Source: Bacillota bacterium (GTDB taxonomy: Bacteria; Bacillota; SHA-98; UBA4971). Taken from it: DNA of 33,419 bases. Below the pieces are notes generated by a model. That model ran no database searches. It was given only the letters and a program-made list of their open reading frames with translations, and was not told the DNA's origin. Of the stretch, positions 1 to 8,142 are shown piece after piece. Made by a program: the position numbers and the translations under genes. Position 1 is the first letter of the stretch. Every line of letters begins with the position of its first letter. Location of the stretch: positions 1 to 33,419 of the forward strand of contig JAAYRV010000078.1 in the NCBI GenBank assembly GCA_012518595.1, written 5' to 3'.

Positions 1-189
1 AAAGCAGCGCTCAAGAAGGGCTTCATAGATCCAGGGGAATCTATAGTAATGATATCGACTGGAAACGGGCTTAAGGATATTGTCAACGCCCAGCGTGCAG
101 CGCCTCCACCCATCGAGGTACTCCCATCCGTCAAGGAGCTGGAAAATAACCTCAAGGAAAAGGCGCCTGATCTACTCAAGGGGGAATGA
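1..189 (+). CDS. Threonine synthase-like PLP enzyme, C-terminal part (5' truncated by window)
   Basis: Frame 1 reads KAALKKGFIDPGESIVMISTGNGLKDIVNAQRAAPPPIEVLPSVKELENNLKEKAPDLLKGE*, with the GNGLKD motif typical of threonine synthase C-termini. Confidence 0.6.
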   Translation, partial: KAALKKGFIDPGESIVMISTGNGLKDIVNAQRAAPPPIEVLPSVKELENNLKEKAPDLLKGE

Positions 190-192
190 GCC

Positions 193-729
193 TTGCTTGG
201 TGCAAGAATACGGGCAAAACGCAAGGAACGCGGGAAGAGCCTCAGTGAGCTTTCTCAGCTGACCGGGCTGACCGCCAGTTTCCTGAGTCAGGTTGAAAGG
301 GATGTCACTGAGCCGTCTATTACATCTTTACGCAAAATTGCAAAAGCTCTCGACGTTCCGATATTCTACTTTCTCCTAAATACTGAAGAATACAGTCCGG
401 TGGTGAGAGCTGAAAACCGTAAAGTCCTAAGGTTTCCGCAATCCCATTTGACATTCGAACTCTTGACTCCGGATCTTAGCAGGCAAATGGAGTTAATGAT
501 CGCTACTCTTGAACCGGGCACATCCACTTGTGATGAACCCCTTACTCATCCGGGTGAAGAGTGTACTTTCGTCCTCAAAGGTGAGATGGAGATCCAAGTC
601 GGAGAAGACATCTATCATTTGAAAGAAGGGGACAGCATCTATTATTATTGCGCTATTCCCCATAAAATCACAAGCGTAGGCAAACAAGACCTGATTTTTA
701 TGTCGGCAATCACACCGCCGTCTTTCTAG
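193..729 (+). CDS. XRE-family transcriptional regulator with C-terminal cupin domain
   Basis: N-terminal HTH (ARIRAKRKERGKSLSELSQLTGLTASFLSQVERDVTEPSITSLRKIAKAL), then a cupin (HPGEECTFVLKGEMEIQVGE..LKEGDSIYYYCAIPHK); TTG start. Confidence 0.9.
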   Translation: MLGARIRAKRKERGKSLSELSQLTGLTASFLSQVERDVTEPSITSLRKIAKALDVPIFYFLLNTEEYSPVVRAENRKVLRFPQSHLTFELLTPDLSRQMELMIATLEPGTSTCDEPLTHPGEECTFVLKGEMEIQVGEDIYHLKEGDSIYYYCAIPHKITSVGKQDLIFMSAITPPSF

Positions 730-871
730 CTGACAGGTAGATTGTGATTCTAAGTCGCCGGATGAAAATGATAAAGGACGAGCTTCGTAAGGGGAATTCT
801 GCTATAACAGAACATGGAAAAACAGAAATAAGTAGGGTTTGGCGGAGGGTTAGAGGAGGGGGATTATATCA

Positions 872-1807
872 GTGCAGCAAACAATCGTCTTAGCGCTGGG
901 CGGTAATGCTATTTTGAGACCGGGCCAAAGAGGAACCGCAGAGGACCAGTTTGCGAATGTCAAGACAACATGCGAAAGCATCGCACGCATGGTCAAACAC
1001 GGTTATCGGGTAGTCATAACCCACGGTAACGGCCCGCAGGTTGGAAACATACTTATCCAGAACACACATTCACAAGACCTTGTCCCTGCCATGCCTTTAG
1101 ATGTATGTGGCGCGAAGAGCCAGGGACTCATAGGATACATGATTCAACAAGCTCTCCACAACGAGCTGGTCAAAGAGGACATCAACGTTCCTGTTGCCAC
1201 CGTCCTTACTCAGGTGATAGTCGATGAAAACGATCCTGCGTTCAAAAATCCTACTAAACCCATAGGACCTTTCTATACAGAGGACGAAGCGCGGCGGTTC
1301 GAAAAAGAGCGCGGTGAAAAGTGGGTGGAAGACTCAGGCAGAGGCTGGCGCAAAGTTGTCCCGTCGCCTCTCCCGGTTGAGATATTCGAGAAATCCGCAA
1401 TCGCAGCCCTCATCAAACAAGGCACCGTAGTGATTGCTGCAGGTGGCGGAGGCATACCCGTTATTCAGAAAGACAATACGCTACGAGGAATCGAAGCTGT
1501 TATAGACAAGGATCTGGCAAGCTCCAAGTTGGCAGGAGATATCAAAGCCGATATCCTAATGATCCTTACAGACGTTGAAAGAGTTGCAATCAATTACCGC
1601 ACTCCGGCTGAAACATATCTTACTGAAATTACCGTTGATGAAGCTAAGAAGTACATGGAGGAAGGACATTTCAGTGCAGGCAGCATGGGTCCTAAAGTTC
1701 AAGCTGCAATTGACTTTGCTTCCGGTGGCGGAACTTCAATTATTGCATCTCTCAAACGAAGCTTAGATGCACTAAGAGGTACAAGCGGCACGAGAATCAA
1801 GTTGTAG
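872..1807 (+). CDS. arcC: Carbamate kinase
   Basis: ALGGNAIL, ITHGNGPQVG, IAAGGGGIPVI, LTDVERVAINY, FSAGSMGPKVQAAIDF motifs; GTG start after GGAGGGGG. Confidence 0.95.
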   Translation: MQQTIVLALGGNAILRPGQRGTAEDQFANVKTTCESIARMVKHGYRVVITHGNGPQVGNILIQNTHSQDLVPAMPLDVCGAKSQGLIGYMIQQALHNELVKEDINVPVATVLTQVIVDENDPAFKNPTKPIGPFYTEDEARRFEKERGEKWVEDSGRGWRKVVPSPLPVEIFEKSAIAALIKQGTVVIAAGGGGIPVIQKDNTLRGIEAVIDKDLASSKLAGDIKADILMILTDVERVAINYRTPAETYLTEITVDEAKKYMEEGHFSAGSMGPKVQAAIDFASGGGTSIIASLKRSLDALRGTSGTRIKL

Positions 1808-1891
1808 GAAACACACAAAATAAAGACTGTCTAAAAGAACATCTCAAGAAAAATATCTTCCACCAAATGTGACATAAAGGTGAGCAACATC

Positions 1892-3271
1892 ATGAATTAC
1901 CTTATCAAAGGTGGCATCGTAATAACTGAAAAAGGCGCGCTCCCTCAAGATGTGGCCATCGATAACCAACGAATATCCGCAGTAGGACGTGACCTGCCTG
2001 ATTCTCCCGGTAGAGTCACATTGGACGCTAAAGGGAAATATGTGCTTCCCGGTGTAATTGATGCTCATACCCATTTCGCGCTCCGTTCCCGCGGCACAAT
2101 AACAGCTGATGATTTTGCATCGGGGACAATGGCTGCAGCGTGCGGCGGAGTCACAACTGTCATTGATTTTGCGGATCAGATACCCGGCAAAAGCCTGGCA
2201 GACGCGGCTCAGGTACGCATTGACGAAGCAGAACCCCATGTGGCGACAGATTTTGCCTTACACATGACTATGACAAAAACCCCGGACAATCTTGACGGTG
2301 AACTCAGAGACCTCCTTGAGTTGGGAGTAAGCGCAGTTAAACTATTCACAACGTACAGGGCTGCAGGATACCTCCTTGAGAAGGATGATTTTATTCGGCT
2401 CTCAAAAGCCGCACACCGGGCAGGCCTTCTTGTGACAGTTCACGCAGAAGACAATGATCTTGTTGAAAATCTTGAAGCCCGAATGCAAGAAAAGGGTGAA
2501 ACCGCCCCTTCCTACCATGCGGCATCAAGACCTGCGAAAGCGGAAGCGTCGGCAATCCGGAATACTGCGTCTATCCTGGGTGAAGCAGGGGTGCCCGTCT
2601 ACTTCGTCCATGTATCCAGCGGCCCGGGGCTGGAAGCGGTCAGAGAGGCCAGAGGGAAAGGCTACTCAATCTATGCTGAAACCTCGCCTCATTACTTAAC
2701 ACTCACTTCTCACCTATACGCAGGGGATGACGCGAGAGAGTTCATCATGACTCCCCCGCTCCGAGACTCCTGCGACATAGACACTCTTTGGGACGGGGTT
2801 CTAAACGGTGAATTTCATGTTATCGCAACTGACCATTGCTCTTTTACACGTAAGCAAAAAGCCCAAGGGACGTCATGCTTTAATACTCTCCCCGGGATTC
2901 CCGGGGTTGAAACCTTACTTCCTCTGGTTCACTACGAGGGTGTAGTAAAGCGGGGCATGCCCCTTTCCGAACTGGCGCGAATGCTTTCGTTTTGCCCTGC
3001 GAAATTGTTCGGGCTCTATCCGCAAAAGGGCACAATAGCGCCAGGCGCAGACGCGGATATAGTCATTTTCGATCCAAATCTGCCAAAGACCATAACTGCT
3101 GACTCACAGCACTCTAAGGCAGATTACACACCGTATGAGGGCAGGACCGTACAAGGGTACCCCACTACTGTCCTTGTTCGTGGCAAAGTTGTATATGATA
3201 ACGGAGTTTTTCTCGGAGTTCCGGGAAGCGGCAGATTCATTGCTTCGAAGGGGCGTAAAAACCGAGATTAA
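1892..3271 (+). CDS. hydA: Dihydropyrimidinase / D-hydantoinase family amidohydrolase
   Basis: MNYLIKGGIVI..GKYVLPGVIDAHTHF..GVSAVKLFTTY..VHAEDNDL..HVSSGPGLEAV..ETSPHYL..ATDHCSF..GLYPQKGTIAPGADADIVIFDP; ATG 1892 preceded by AAAGGTGAG. Confidence 0.9.
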   Translation: MNYLIKGGIVITEKGALPQDVAIDNQRISAVGRDLPDSPGRVTLDAKGKYVLPGVIDAHTHFALRSRGTITADDFASGTMAAACGGVTTVIDFADQIPGKSLADAAQVRIDEAEPHVATDFALHMTMTKTPDNLDGELRDLLELGVSAVKLFTTYRAAGYLLEKDDFIRLSKAAHRAGLLVTVHAEDNDLVENLEARMQEKGETAPSYHAASRPAKAEASAIRNTASILGEAGVPVYFVHVSSGPGLEAVREARGKGYSIYAETSPHYLTLTSHLYAGDDAREFIMTPPLRDSCDIDTLWDGVLNGEFHVIATDHCSFTRKQKAQGTSCFNTLPGIPGVETLLPLVHYEGVVKRGMPLSELARMLSFCPAKLFGLYPQKGTIAPGADADIVIFDPNLPKTITADSQHSKADYTPYEGRTVQGYPTTVLVRGKVVYDNGVFLGVPGSGRFIASKGRKNRD

Positions 3272-3341
3272 CTATCAAACGCGTAACTCGAAAAACGCAT
3301 TGATAGGTTAACAATTCAATAATTACGAAGGGGGACGTTTT

Positions 3342-4556
3342 ATGAAATTTACAGACGAGCAAATGGCAAAAATCAGGGAAGCTTCAGAAAAGTATACAGA
3401 TGATATTGTCGCATTTCTCAGAGACCTTATTGAAATACCCAGTTTTAGTTCAGAAGAAGGAGACTGCATAAAGAGGATTAAGGAGGAAATGGAGAAGGTC
3501 GGGTTTGACGACGTGAAGATTGACGCCATAGGTAACGTCATTGGCACAATCGGAAACGGCCCGAGAAAGATCCTGTATGACTCCCACATTGACACAGTGG
3601 CTATCGCAGACCCAACTGCATGGGAGCATGATCCTTTCAAAGGTGCGATAAAAGACGGCATCATCTATGGACGCGGCGCTTCCGACAACAAGGCAGCGAT
3701 AGCGTGTATGGTTTACGCGGGAAAAATCATCAAAGAGCTTGGTCTTCTACCTGATGATATTACCCTTTATATCGCAGGAGTCGTTCAGGAAGAAGACTGT
3801 GACGGTTGGGCAGTGTACGAGATGATTACCACACAGGGAATCAAACCCGACTGCGTTCTGATAGGCGAATGCACCAACCTGGCAATCAACCGCGGCCATC
3901 GTGGACGTTGTGAAATCAAAGTCACCACTAAAGGAGTCTCCTGTCATGCAAGCGCTCCTGAGCGCGGCCTAAATGCAGTCTACAAAATGGTCCCGATCAT
4001 ACAAGGAATCGAGAAGCTTCAGGGCAATCTGAAAGACGATCCTTTCATAGGACCTGGCAGCATCGCTGTTACATCCATCGAGTGCAAGACCGGTTCACTA
4101 AACGTTGTGCCTGATGAGTGCACCATCTATATTGACAGACGGATGACCGTAGGCGAGACAACCGAGTCTTCCATAGAAGAGATCAAGGCTCTGCCAGGCG
4201 CTGAAGAAGCTGAAGTCAGCCTTCTCCAGTATGAAACACCGAGTTGGACCGGATATACGCCTGAGTGGGATAAGTACTTCCCCACATGGGTGCTAGAAGA
4301 AGATCATCCGGTGGTCCAGGCAGGAATGGATTGCGGCAAGGCCCTCTTTGGCGAGATGCCCCCGACAAGCAGATGGGTATTCTCAACTGACGGCATATCC
4401 ACCATGGGCAGACTGGGCATACCTACAATCGGATTTGGCCCTGCGGAAGAAAGGCACGCCCACTCCGTTGATGACCAGGTAAGGATTGATCATCTGACAA
4501 AATCGGCTATGTTCTACTCTTTGTTCCCTGCAGTGTACTCTAAGCGCGTTAAGTAA
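3342..4556 (+). CDS. ygeY: YgeY-type M20 family metallohydrolase (selenium-metabolism-linked hydrolase)
   Basis: LIEIPSFSSEEGD, DSHIDTVAIADPTAWEHDPFKGAIKDGIIYGRGASDNKA, VQEEDCDG, GECTNLAINRGHRGRCEI, FSTDGISTMGRLGIPTIGFGPAEERHAHSVDD. Confidence 0.9.
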   Translation: MKFTDEQMAKIREASEKYTDDIVAFLRDLIEIPSFSSEEGDCIKRIKEEMEKVGFDDVKIDAIGNVIGTIGNGPRKILYDSHIDTVAIADPTAWEHDPFKGAIKDGIIYGRGASDNKAAIACMVYAGKIIKELGLLPDDITLYIAGVVQEEDCDGWAVYEMITTQGIKPDCVLIGECTNLAINRGHRGRCEIKVTTKGVSCHASAPERGLNAVYKMVPIIQGIEKLQGNLKDDPFIGPGSIAVTSIECKTGSLNVVPDECTIYIDRRMTVGETTESSIEEIKALPGAEEAEVSLLQYETPSWTGYTPEWDKYFPTWVLEEDHPVVQAGMDCGKALFGEMPPTSRWVFSTDGISTMGRLGIPTIGFGPAEERHAHSVDDQVRIDHLTKSAMFYSLFPAVYSKRVK

Positions 4557-4682
4557 TACGGAGGCTACGAAGTCACAGACCCGGTAATTGAACGTCAGCA
4601 GTCGGTAGTCTGGGACGAGGCAGAAAACAGACTCCATGTAGCTAAAGCCATAATGGCATTGACGATGGGAGGTAGGTCGTAA
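4557..4682 (+). pseudogene. C-terminal remnant of an OTCase/YgeW-type transcarbamoylase
   Basis: In frame directly after the yge[45 protein letters not shown], matching the transcarbamoylase C-terminal pattern EVT(D/E)xVxExxxSVVxDxAENRxHxxKAxM; no start codon or upstream catalytic portion. Confidence 0.7.
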
Positions 4683-4729
4683 GTAACCTCCAAGCGGGAT
4701 AGCCTTTTGTAAGGAGAAGGTGATTCATA

Positions 4730-5269
4730 ATGGGTGATATGCCGGGCGCCGTTAATACAGGTACACCATCTTCCGTAAAGTCCACTCTTGAGGTGTCTAT
4801 GGAAGTAAATGGAGATACTGTACGAAGGGAGGTCCCGGCATCCCGCACTCTGATAGACTTTTTGCGGGATGACTTGGGCCTTACAGGTACAAAAGAAGGT
4901 TGTGGCAAGGGAGAATGCGGTGCTTGCACCGTCCTAGTTGACGGCAAGCCTGTAAACTCATGCTTAATGTTGGCTTATCAAGCAAACGGATGCAAGGTCA
5001 CGACTATCGAAGGCTTGGAAAGAAACGGAGAATTGCACCCTCTACAGGAAGCGTTCATGGAAGAAGGCGCAGTGCAATGCGGATTCTGCATACCGGGAAT
5101 GATTATGGCTGCCAAAGCCATACTGGATGCTAACCCTGAACCAACACGTGACGAGATTCGTCAGGGGATTTCAGGTAATATCTGTAGATGCACAGGCTAT
5201 GTCAAGATAATTGATGCGATTGAAGCTGCTGCAGAACGTAAGTGCAAGAGTTGCTCATGTGAGGAGTAG
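4730..5269 (+). CDS. Molybdenum hydroxylase (xanthine dehydrogenase family) 2Fe-2S subunit, set 1
   Basis: GCGKGECGACTVLVDGKPVNSCL and QCGFCIPGMIM...GNICRCTGYVKI double 2Fe-2S motifs. Confidence 0.95.
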   Translation: MGDMPGAVNTGTPSSVKSTLEVSMEVNGDTVRREVPASRTLIDFLRDDLGLTGTKEGCGKGECGACTVLVDGKPVNSCLMLAYQANGCKVTTIEGLERNGELHPLQEAFMEEGAVQCGFCIPGMIMAAKAILDANPEPTRDEIRQGISGNICRCTGYVKIIDAIEAAAERKCKSCSCEE

Positions 5270-5278
5270 TCACTTATC

Positions 5279-5905
5279 ATGATAGGCGCAATTATTCTGG
5301 CAGCCGGAGAATCTAAGAGAATGGGAACCTTGAAACAGGTTTTGCCATGGGGTGACAAGACAGTGATTGAAGCCTCAGTGGATGCAGCTTGCAATGCCCC
5401 GGGAGTCAGTCAAGTAGTGACCGTGCTTGGGCATGAAGCTGCCAGGATTCGAGCTGTCCTGGATAAAGAGAGCCGGCCCAAATTGCGACTTACGTTGAAC
5501 CCTGACTACAAGTCAGGCATGTTTTCATCAGTTAAGGCGGGAATTAGTTCCCTTGACCCGAGAATTGAAGCGTTTTTTGTAGCGCCTGCGGATCAACCGG
5601 AGATACAACCTGAGGTGTATGAGAAGATCCTCGAAGTATTCAGACGCCAGGGGCAGTCCGACGATATAGTAATCCCTGTATACCAAGGACGAGGAGGACA
5701 TCCTACACTATTTCGGGCTGCTCTCCGCAGCGAGATCATGAGTATGCCCTACGATGGAAACGGACTACGCGATGTAATCCGGAAGCATGAAGATAGGGTG
5801 TTCCGTGTGAATATGGAGTATTCAGGCATCATTTATGATCTGGACACCAAAGAAGACTACCATCGGGCAATGTATAGGAGGACGAGACATGACAGCTCGA
5901 CCTGA
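5279..5905 (+). CDS. mocA: MocA-like molybdenum cofactor nucleotidyltransferase
   Basis: AIILAAGESKRMGTLKQVLPWGDKTVIE ... FFVAPADQPEI ... GRGGHPTLF. Confidence 0.9.
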   Translation: MIGAIILAAGESKRMGTLKQVLPWGDKTVIEASVDAACNAPGVSQVVTVLGHEAARIRAVLDKESRPKLRLTLNPDYKSGMFSSVKAGISSLDPRIEAFFVAPADQPEIQPEVYEKILEVFRRQGQSDDIVIPVYQGRGGHPTLFRAALRSEIMSMPYDGNGLRDVIRKHEDRVFRVNMEYSGIIYDLDTKEDYHRAMYRRTRHDSST

Positions 5906-6725
5906 TGATTCTATAGCTGTATACGAAGGCATACACCGGGCAATTCAAGAAGGACGGCCTGCCGCCCTCGCAGTCGTAGTGGCAACCAGCGGGTCATCAC
6001 CGGGCCTGCCTGGTTTCAAAATGCTGGTTTTTGCCGATGGAACATCAATCGGGACTGTAGGCGGAGGAGAACTTGAAGCCCGGATCATAAGAGAAAGTAC
6101 ACACGTTTTTGTGGAAAATGTACCTAAGTTTATGGAAGTCGATCTTACTCCAATGGACAGAGACAACCTGGGAATGGTTTGCGGTGGGCGAGCTAAGATC
6201 TATATAGAACCTGTCGTTCCCCGCCAGAGAGCAGTTATATTCGGGGCAGGCCATGTAGGAATCGCCACTGCTCACATCGCCGGAATCGCGGGGTTTCGAG
6301 TGACTGTAGTTGACGATAGGCCTGAGTTCGCCAAGGCAGCCGAAGCCGCAGCTGACGAAGTTATAATATCTGATTTCGAGGAAGCTGTAGACAATTTAGA
6401 AGTGGATTCCAGGACATATATAGTCATTGTCACACGCGGCCACAGCCATGACAAAGAAACACTGGCAGGATGCCTTAAGAAAAGCCAACCTTATCCTTCG
6501 TACATCGGCATGATTGGCAGCAAAACGAAAGTAAGGAAGACTTTCGATGCACTGAAAAGCGAAGGATTTTCCGAGGAAGATATCGAAAGAGTATATTCAC
6601 CAATCGGGCTTTCAATCGGGGCCCAAACTGCCCAAGAAATAGCTGTAAGTATCGTTGCTGAGATGGTTGCCGTTAAGAACAACAAACTATGGAATCCCGG
6701 TAGTGATCACAAGGAGGCAAATTAA
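5889..6725 (+). CDS. XdhC/CoxI family molybdenum hydroxylase maturation factor
   Basis: ALAVVVATSGSSPGLPGFKMLV.DGTSIGTVGGGELEARI, VVPRQRAVIFGAGHVGIATAHIAGIAGFRVTVVDDRPEFA, YIGMIGSKTKVRKTF..YSPIGLSIGAQTAQEIAVSIVAEMVA; ATG 5889 overlaps the mocA 3' end. Confidence 0.9.
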   Translation: MTARPDDSIAVYEGIHRAIQEGRPAALAVVVATSGSSPGLPGFKMLVFADGTSIGTVGGGELEARIIRESTHVFVENVPKFMEVDLTPMDRDNLGMVCGGRAKIYIEPVVPRQRAVIFGAGHVGIATAHIAGIAGFRVTVVDDRPEFAKAAEAAADEVIISDFEEAVDNLEVDSRTYIVIVTRGHSHDKETLAGCLKKSQPYPSYIGMIGSKTKVRKTFDALKSEGFSEEDIERVYSPIGLSIGAQTAQEIAVSIVAEMVAVKNNKLWNPGSDHKEAN

Positions 6726-6726
6726 C

Positions 6727-8067
6727 GTGAGCGTCCGACCAAAAATGAAAGAACTTTCACTTGAAGAACGGAAAGCCGGATTTGATGAGGTGGAGAAGGG
6801 GCTTGCCCGCCACCAAGCGCTTCCGGAAGCTTCAAGATGCCTTTTCTGTCACGAAGCGCCGTGTGTCACCGGATGTATTGCCGGAATTGATGTGGTTGGT
6901 TTCATACGTCGCCTCAAAACAAGAAACTTTATAGGAGCTGCAAGACTGGCAAGAGAGGCTAACGTTTTCTCCGCAGTATGCGCCAGAGTGTGCCCGTCGG
7001 AAGAACAGTGTGAAAAACCGTGCTCCAGCACTAACCTGGCTGAACCTATTGCTATTTCAGCACTACATCGGTTTATCACTGACGAAGAACTGAAACGAGG
7101 CATACGCCCTCAGAAAGCCGGCGCCCCTACAGGGAAAAAAGTCTCAATAATAGGAGCAGGGCCTGCAGGACTCACATGCGCACACGAGCTTGGCAGATTA
7201 GGACACGAAGTCACAGTCTTCGAGGCTGAGGATGCGCCCGGAGGGCTTATGATCCATGGGATACCAAGATACAGGCTCCCCAGGGAAATCGTAAGCGCAG
7301 AAATCGAATATGCCCTATCCCCCGGCGTTAAGATGAGAACCGGCGTCTCAGTGGGCAAAGACATTTCATTTGATGGGGTACGTAAAGACTCAGACGCTGT
7401 TTTCATTGGGATAGGCCTGGGTTACAGGTCCGAGCTGAACACTCCCGGACACGATCTTCCCGGTGTGCTCCAAGCAGGAGAATTCTTGCGTATGGCAGCG
7501 CTTGGAGATGTGCCTGAACTATCAGGAACAGTCGCAGTTATCGGTGGCGGCAATGTAGCCATGGACGCAGCTTGTTCCGCGGTCCGGGCCGGCGCAAGTG
7601 AAGTCATTGTACTTTATCGACGTCGAGAGGAAGACATGCCTGCATGGGAAAGGGAACGGGAGTTTGCCAAGAAAGAAGGCGTAAAATTCCAGTGCCTCAC
7701 CGTTCCTCAGAAATTCATTGAGAAAGACGGTAGGCTGACCGCAATTGAGTGTGTTTCCACAAAACTTGGTAAGCTCGACTCAAGCGGACGTCCTCGCCCT
7801 GAGGTTATTCCCGGCAGCGAGCACACTATCGATGTTGACACCGTTATCCTGGCCACAGGTCAGGCGCCGTGGCCTGAGCTTTCTTCAGTATTCGGCGGTA
7901 TTCGACTTAGCTCTTCCGGAACTATTGAGGTAGATCCGGAAACTCTCGCTACGTCAGTAGAAGGGATTTTTGCAGGAGGAGACGCTGTCAACAGAGGCCA
8001 AACTGTGGTTCAAGCTGTCGCTGACGGCAAATTGGCAGCTAAATCTATTAATGATTTACTCTCTTGA
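6727..8067 (+). CDS. preT: PreT-like / GltD-like NAD(P)-dependent oxidoreductase (dihydropyrimidine dehydrogenase flavoprotein subunit)
   Basis: CLFCHEAPCVTGC..VCARVCPSEEQCEKPC, VSIIGAGPAGLTCAHELGRLGHEVTVFEAEDAPGGLM, AVIGGGNVAMDAACSAVRAGASEVIVLYRRREEDMPA, EGIFAGGDAVNRGQTVVQAVADGK; GTG start. Confidence 0.85.
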   Translation: MSVRPKMKELSLEERKAGFDEVEKGLARHQALPEASRCLFCHEAPCVTGCIAGIDVVGFIRRLKTRNFIGAARLAREANVFSAVCARVCPSEEQCEKPCSSTNLAEPIAISALHRFITDEELKRGIRPQKAGAPTGKKVSIIGAGPAGLTCAHELGRLGHEVTVFEAEDAPGGLMIHGIPRYRLPREIVSAEIEYALSPGVKMRTGVSVGKDISFDGVRKDSDAVFIGIGLGYRSELNTPGHDLPGVLQAGEFLRMAALGDVPELSGTVAVIGGGNVAMDAACSAVRAGASEVIVLYRRREEDMPAWEREREFAKKEGVKFQCLTVPQKFIEKDGRLTAIECVSTKLGKLDSSGRPRPEVIPGSEHTIDVDTVILATGQAPWPELSSVFGGIRLSSSGTIEVDPETLATSVEGIFAGGDAVNRGQTVVQAVADGKLAAKSINDLLS

Positions 8068-8142
8068 GAGATGAATATATACCACGCGACTAATAACTTT
8101 GGTCGTCGAAATGTTTAGGACTAATACGAGGAGGGACCGTAC

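Noticed and set aside
1844-2239. 131-aa minus-strand ORF
   Set aside because: Antisense to the hydantoinase N-terminus; no recognisable motifs.
4554-4682. Stop-codon readthrough extending YgeY by 41 residues
   Set aside because: The stop is TAA and YgeY appears complete before it; the downstream peptide matches a different family (transcarbamoylase C-terminus), so a gene remnant is the simpler reading.
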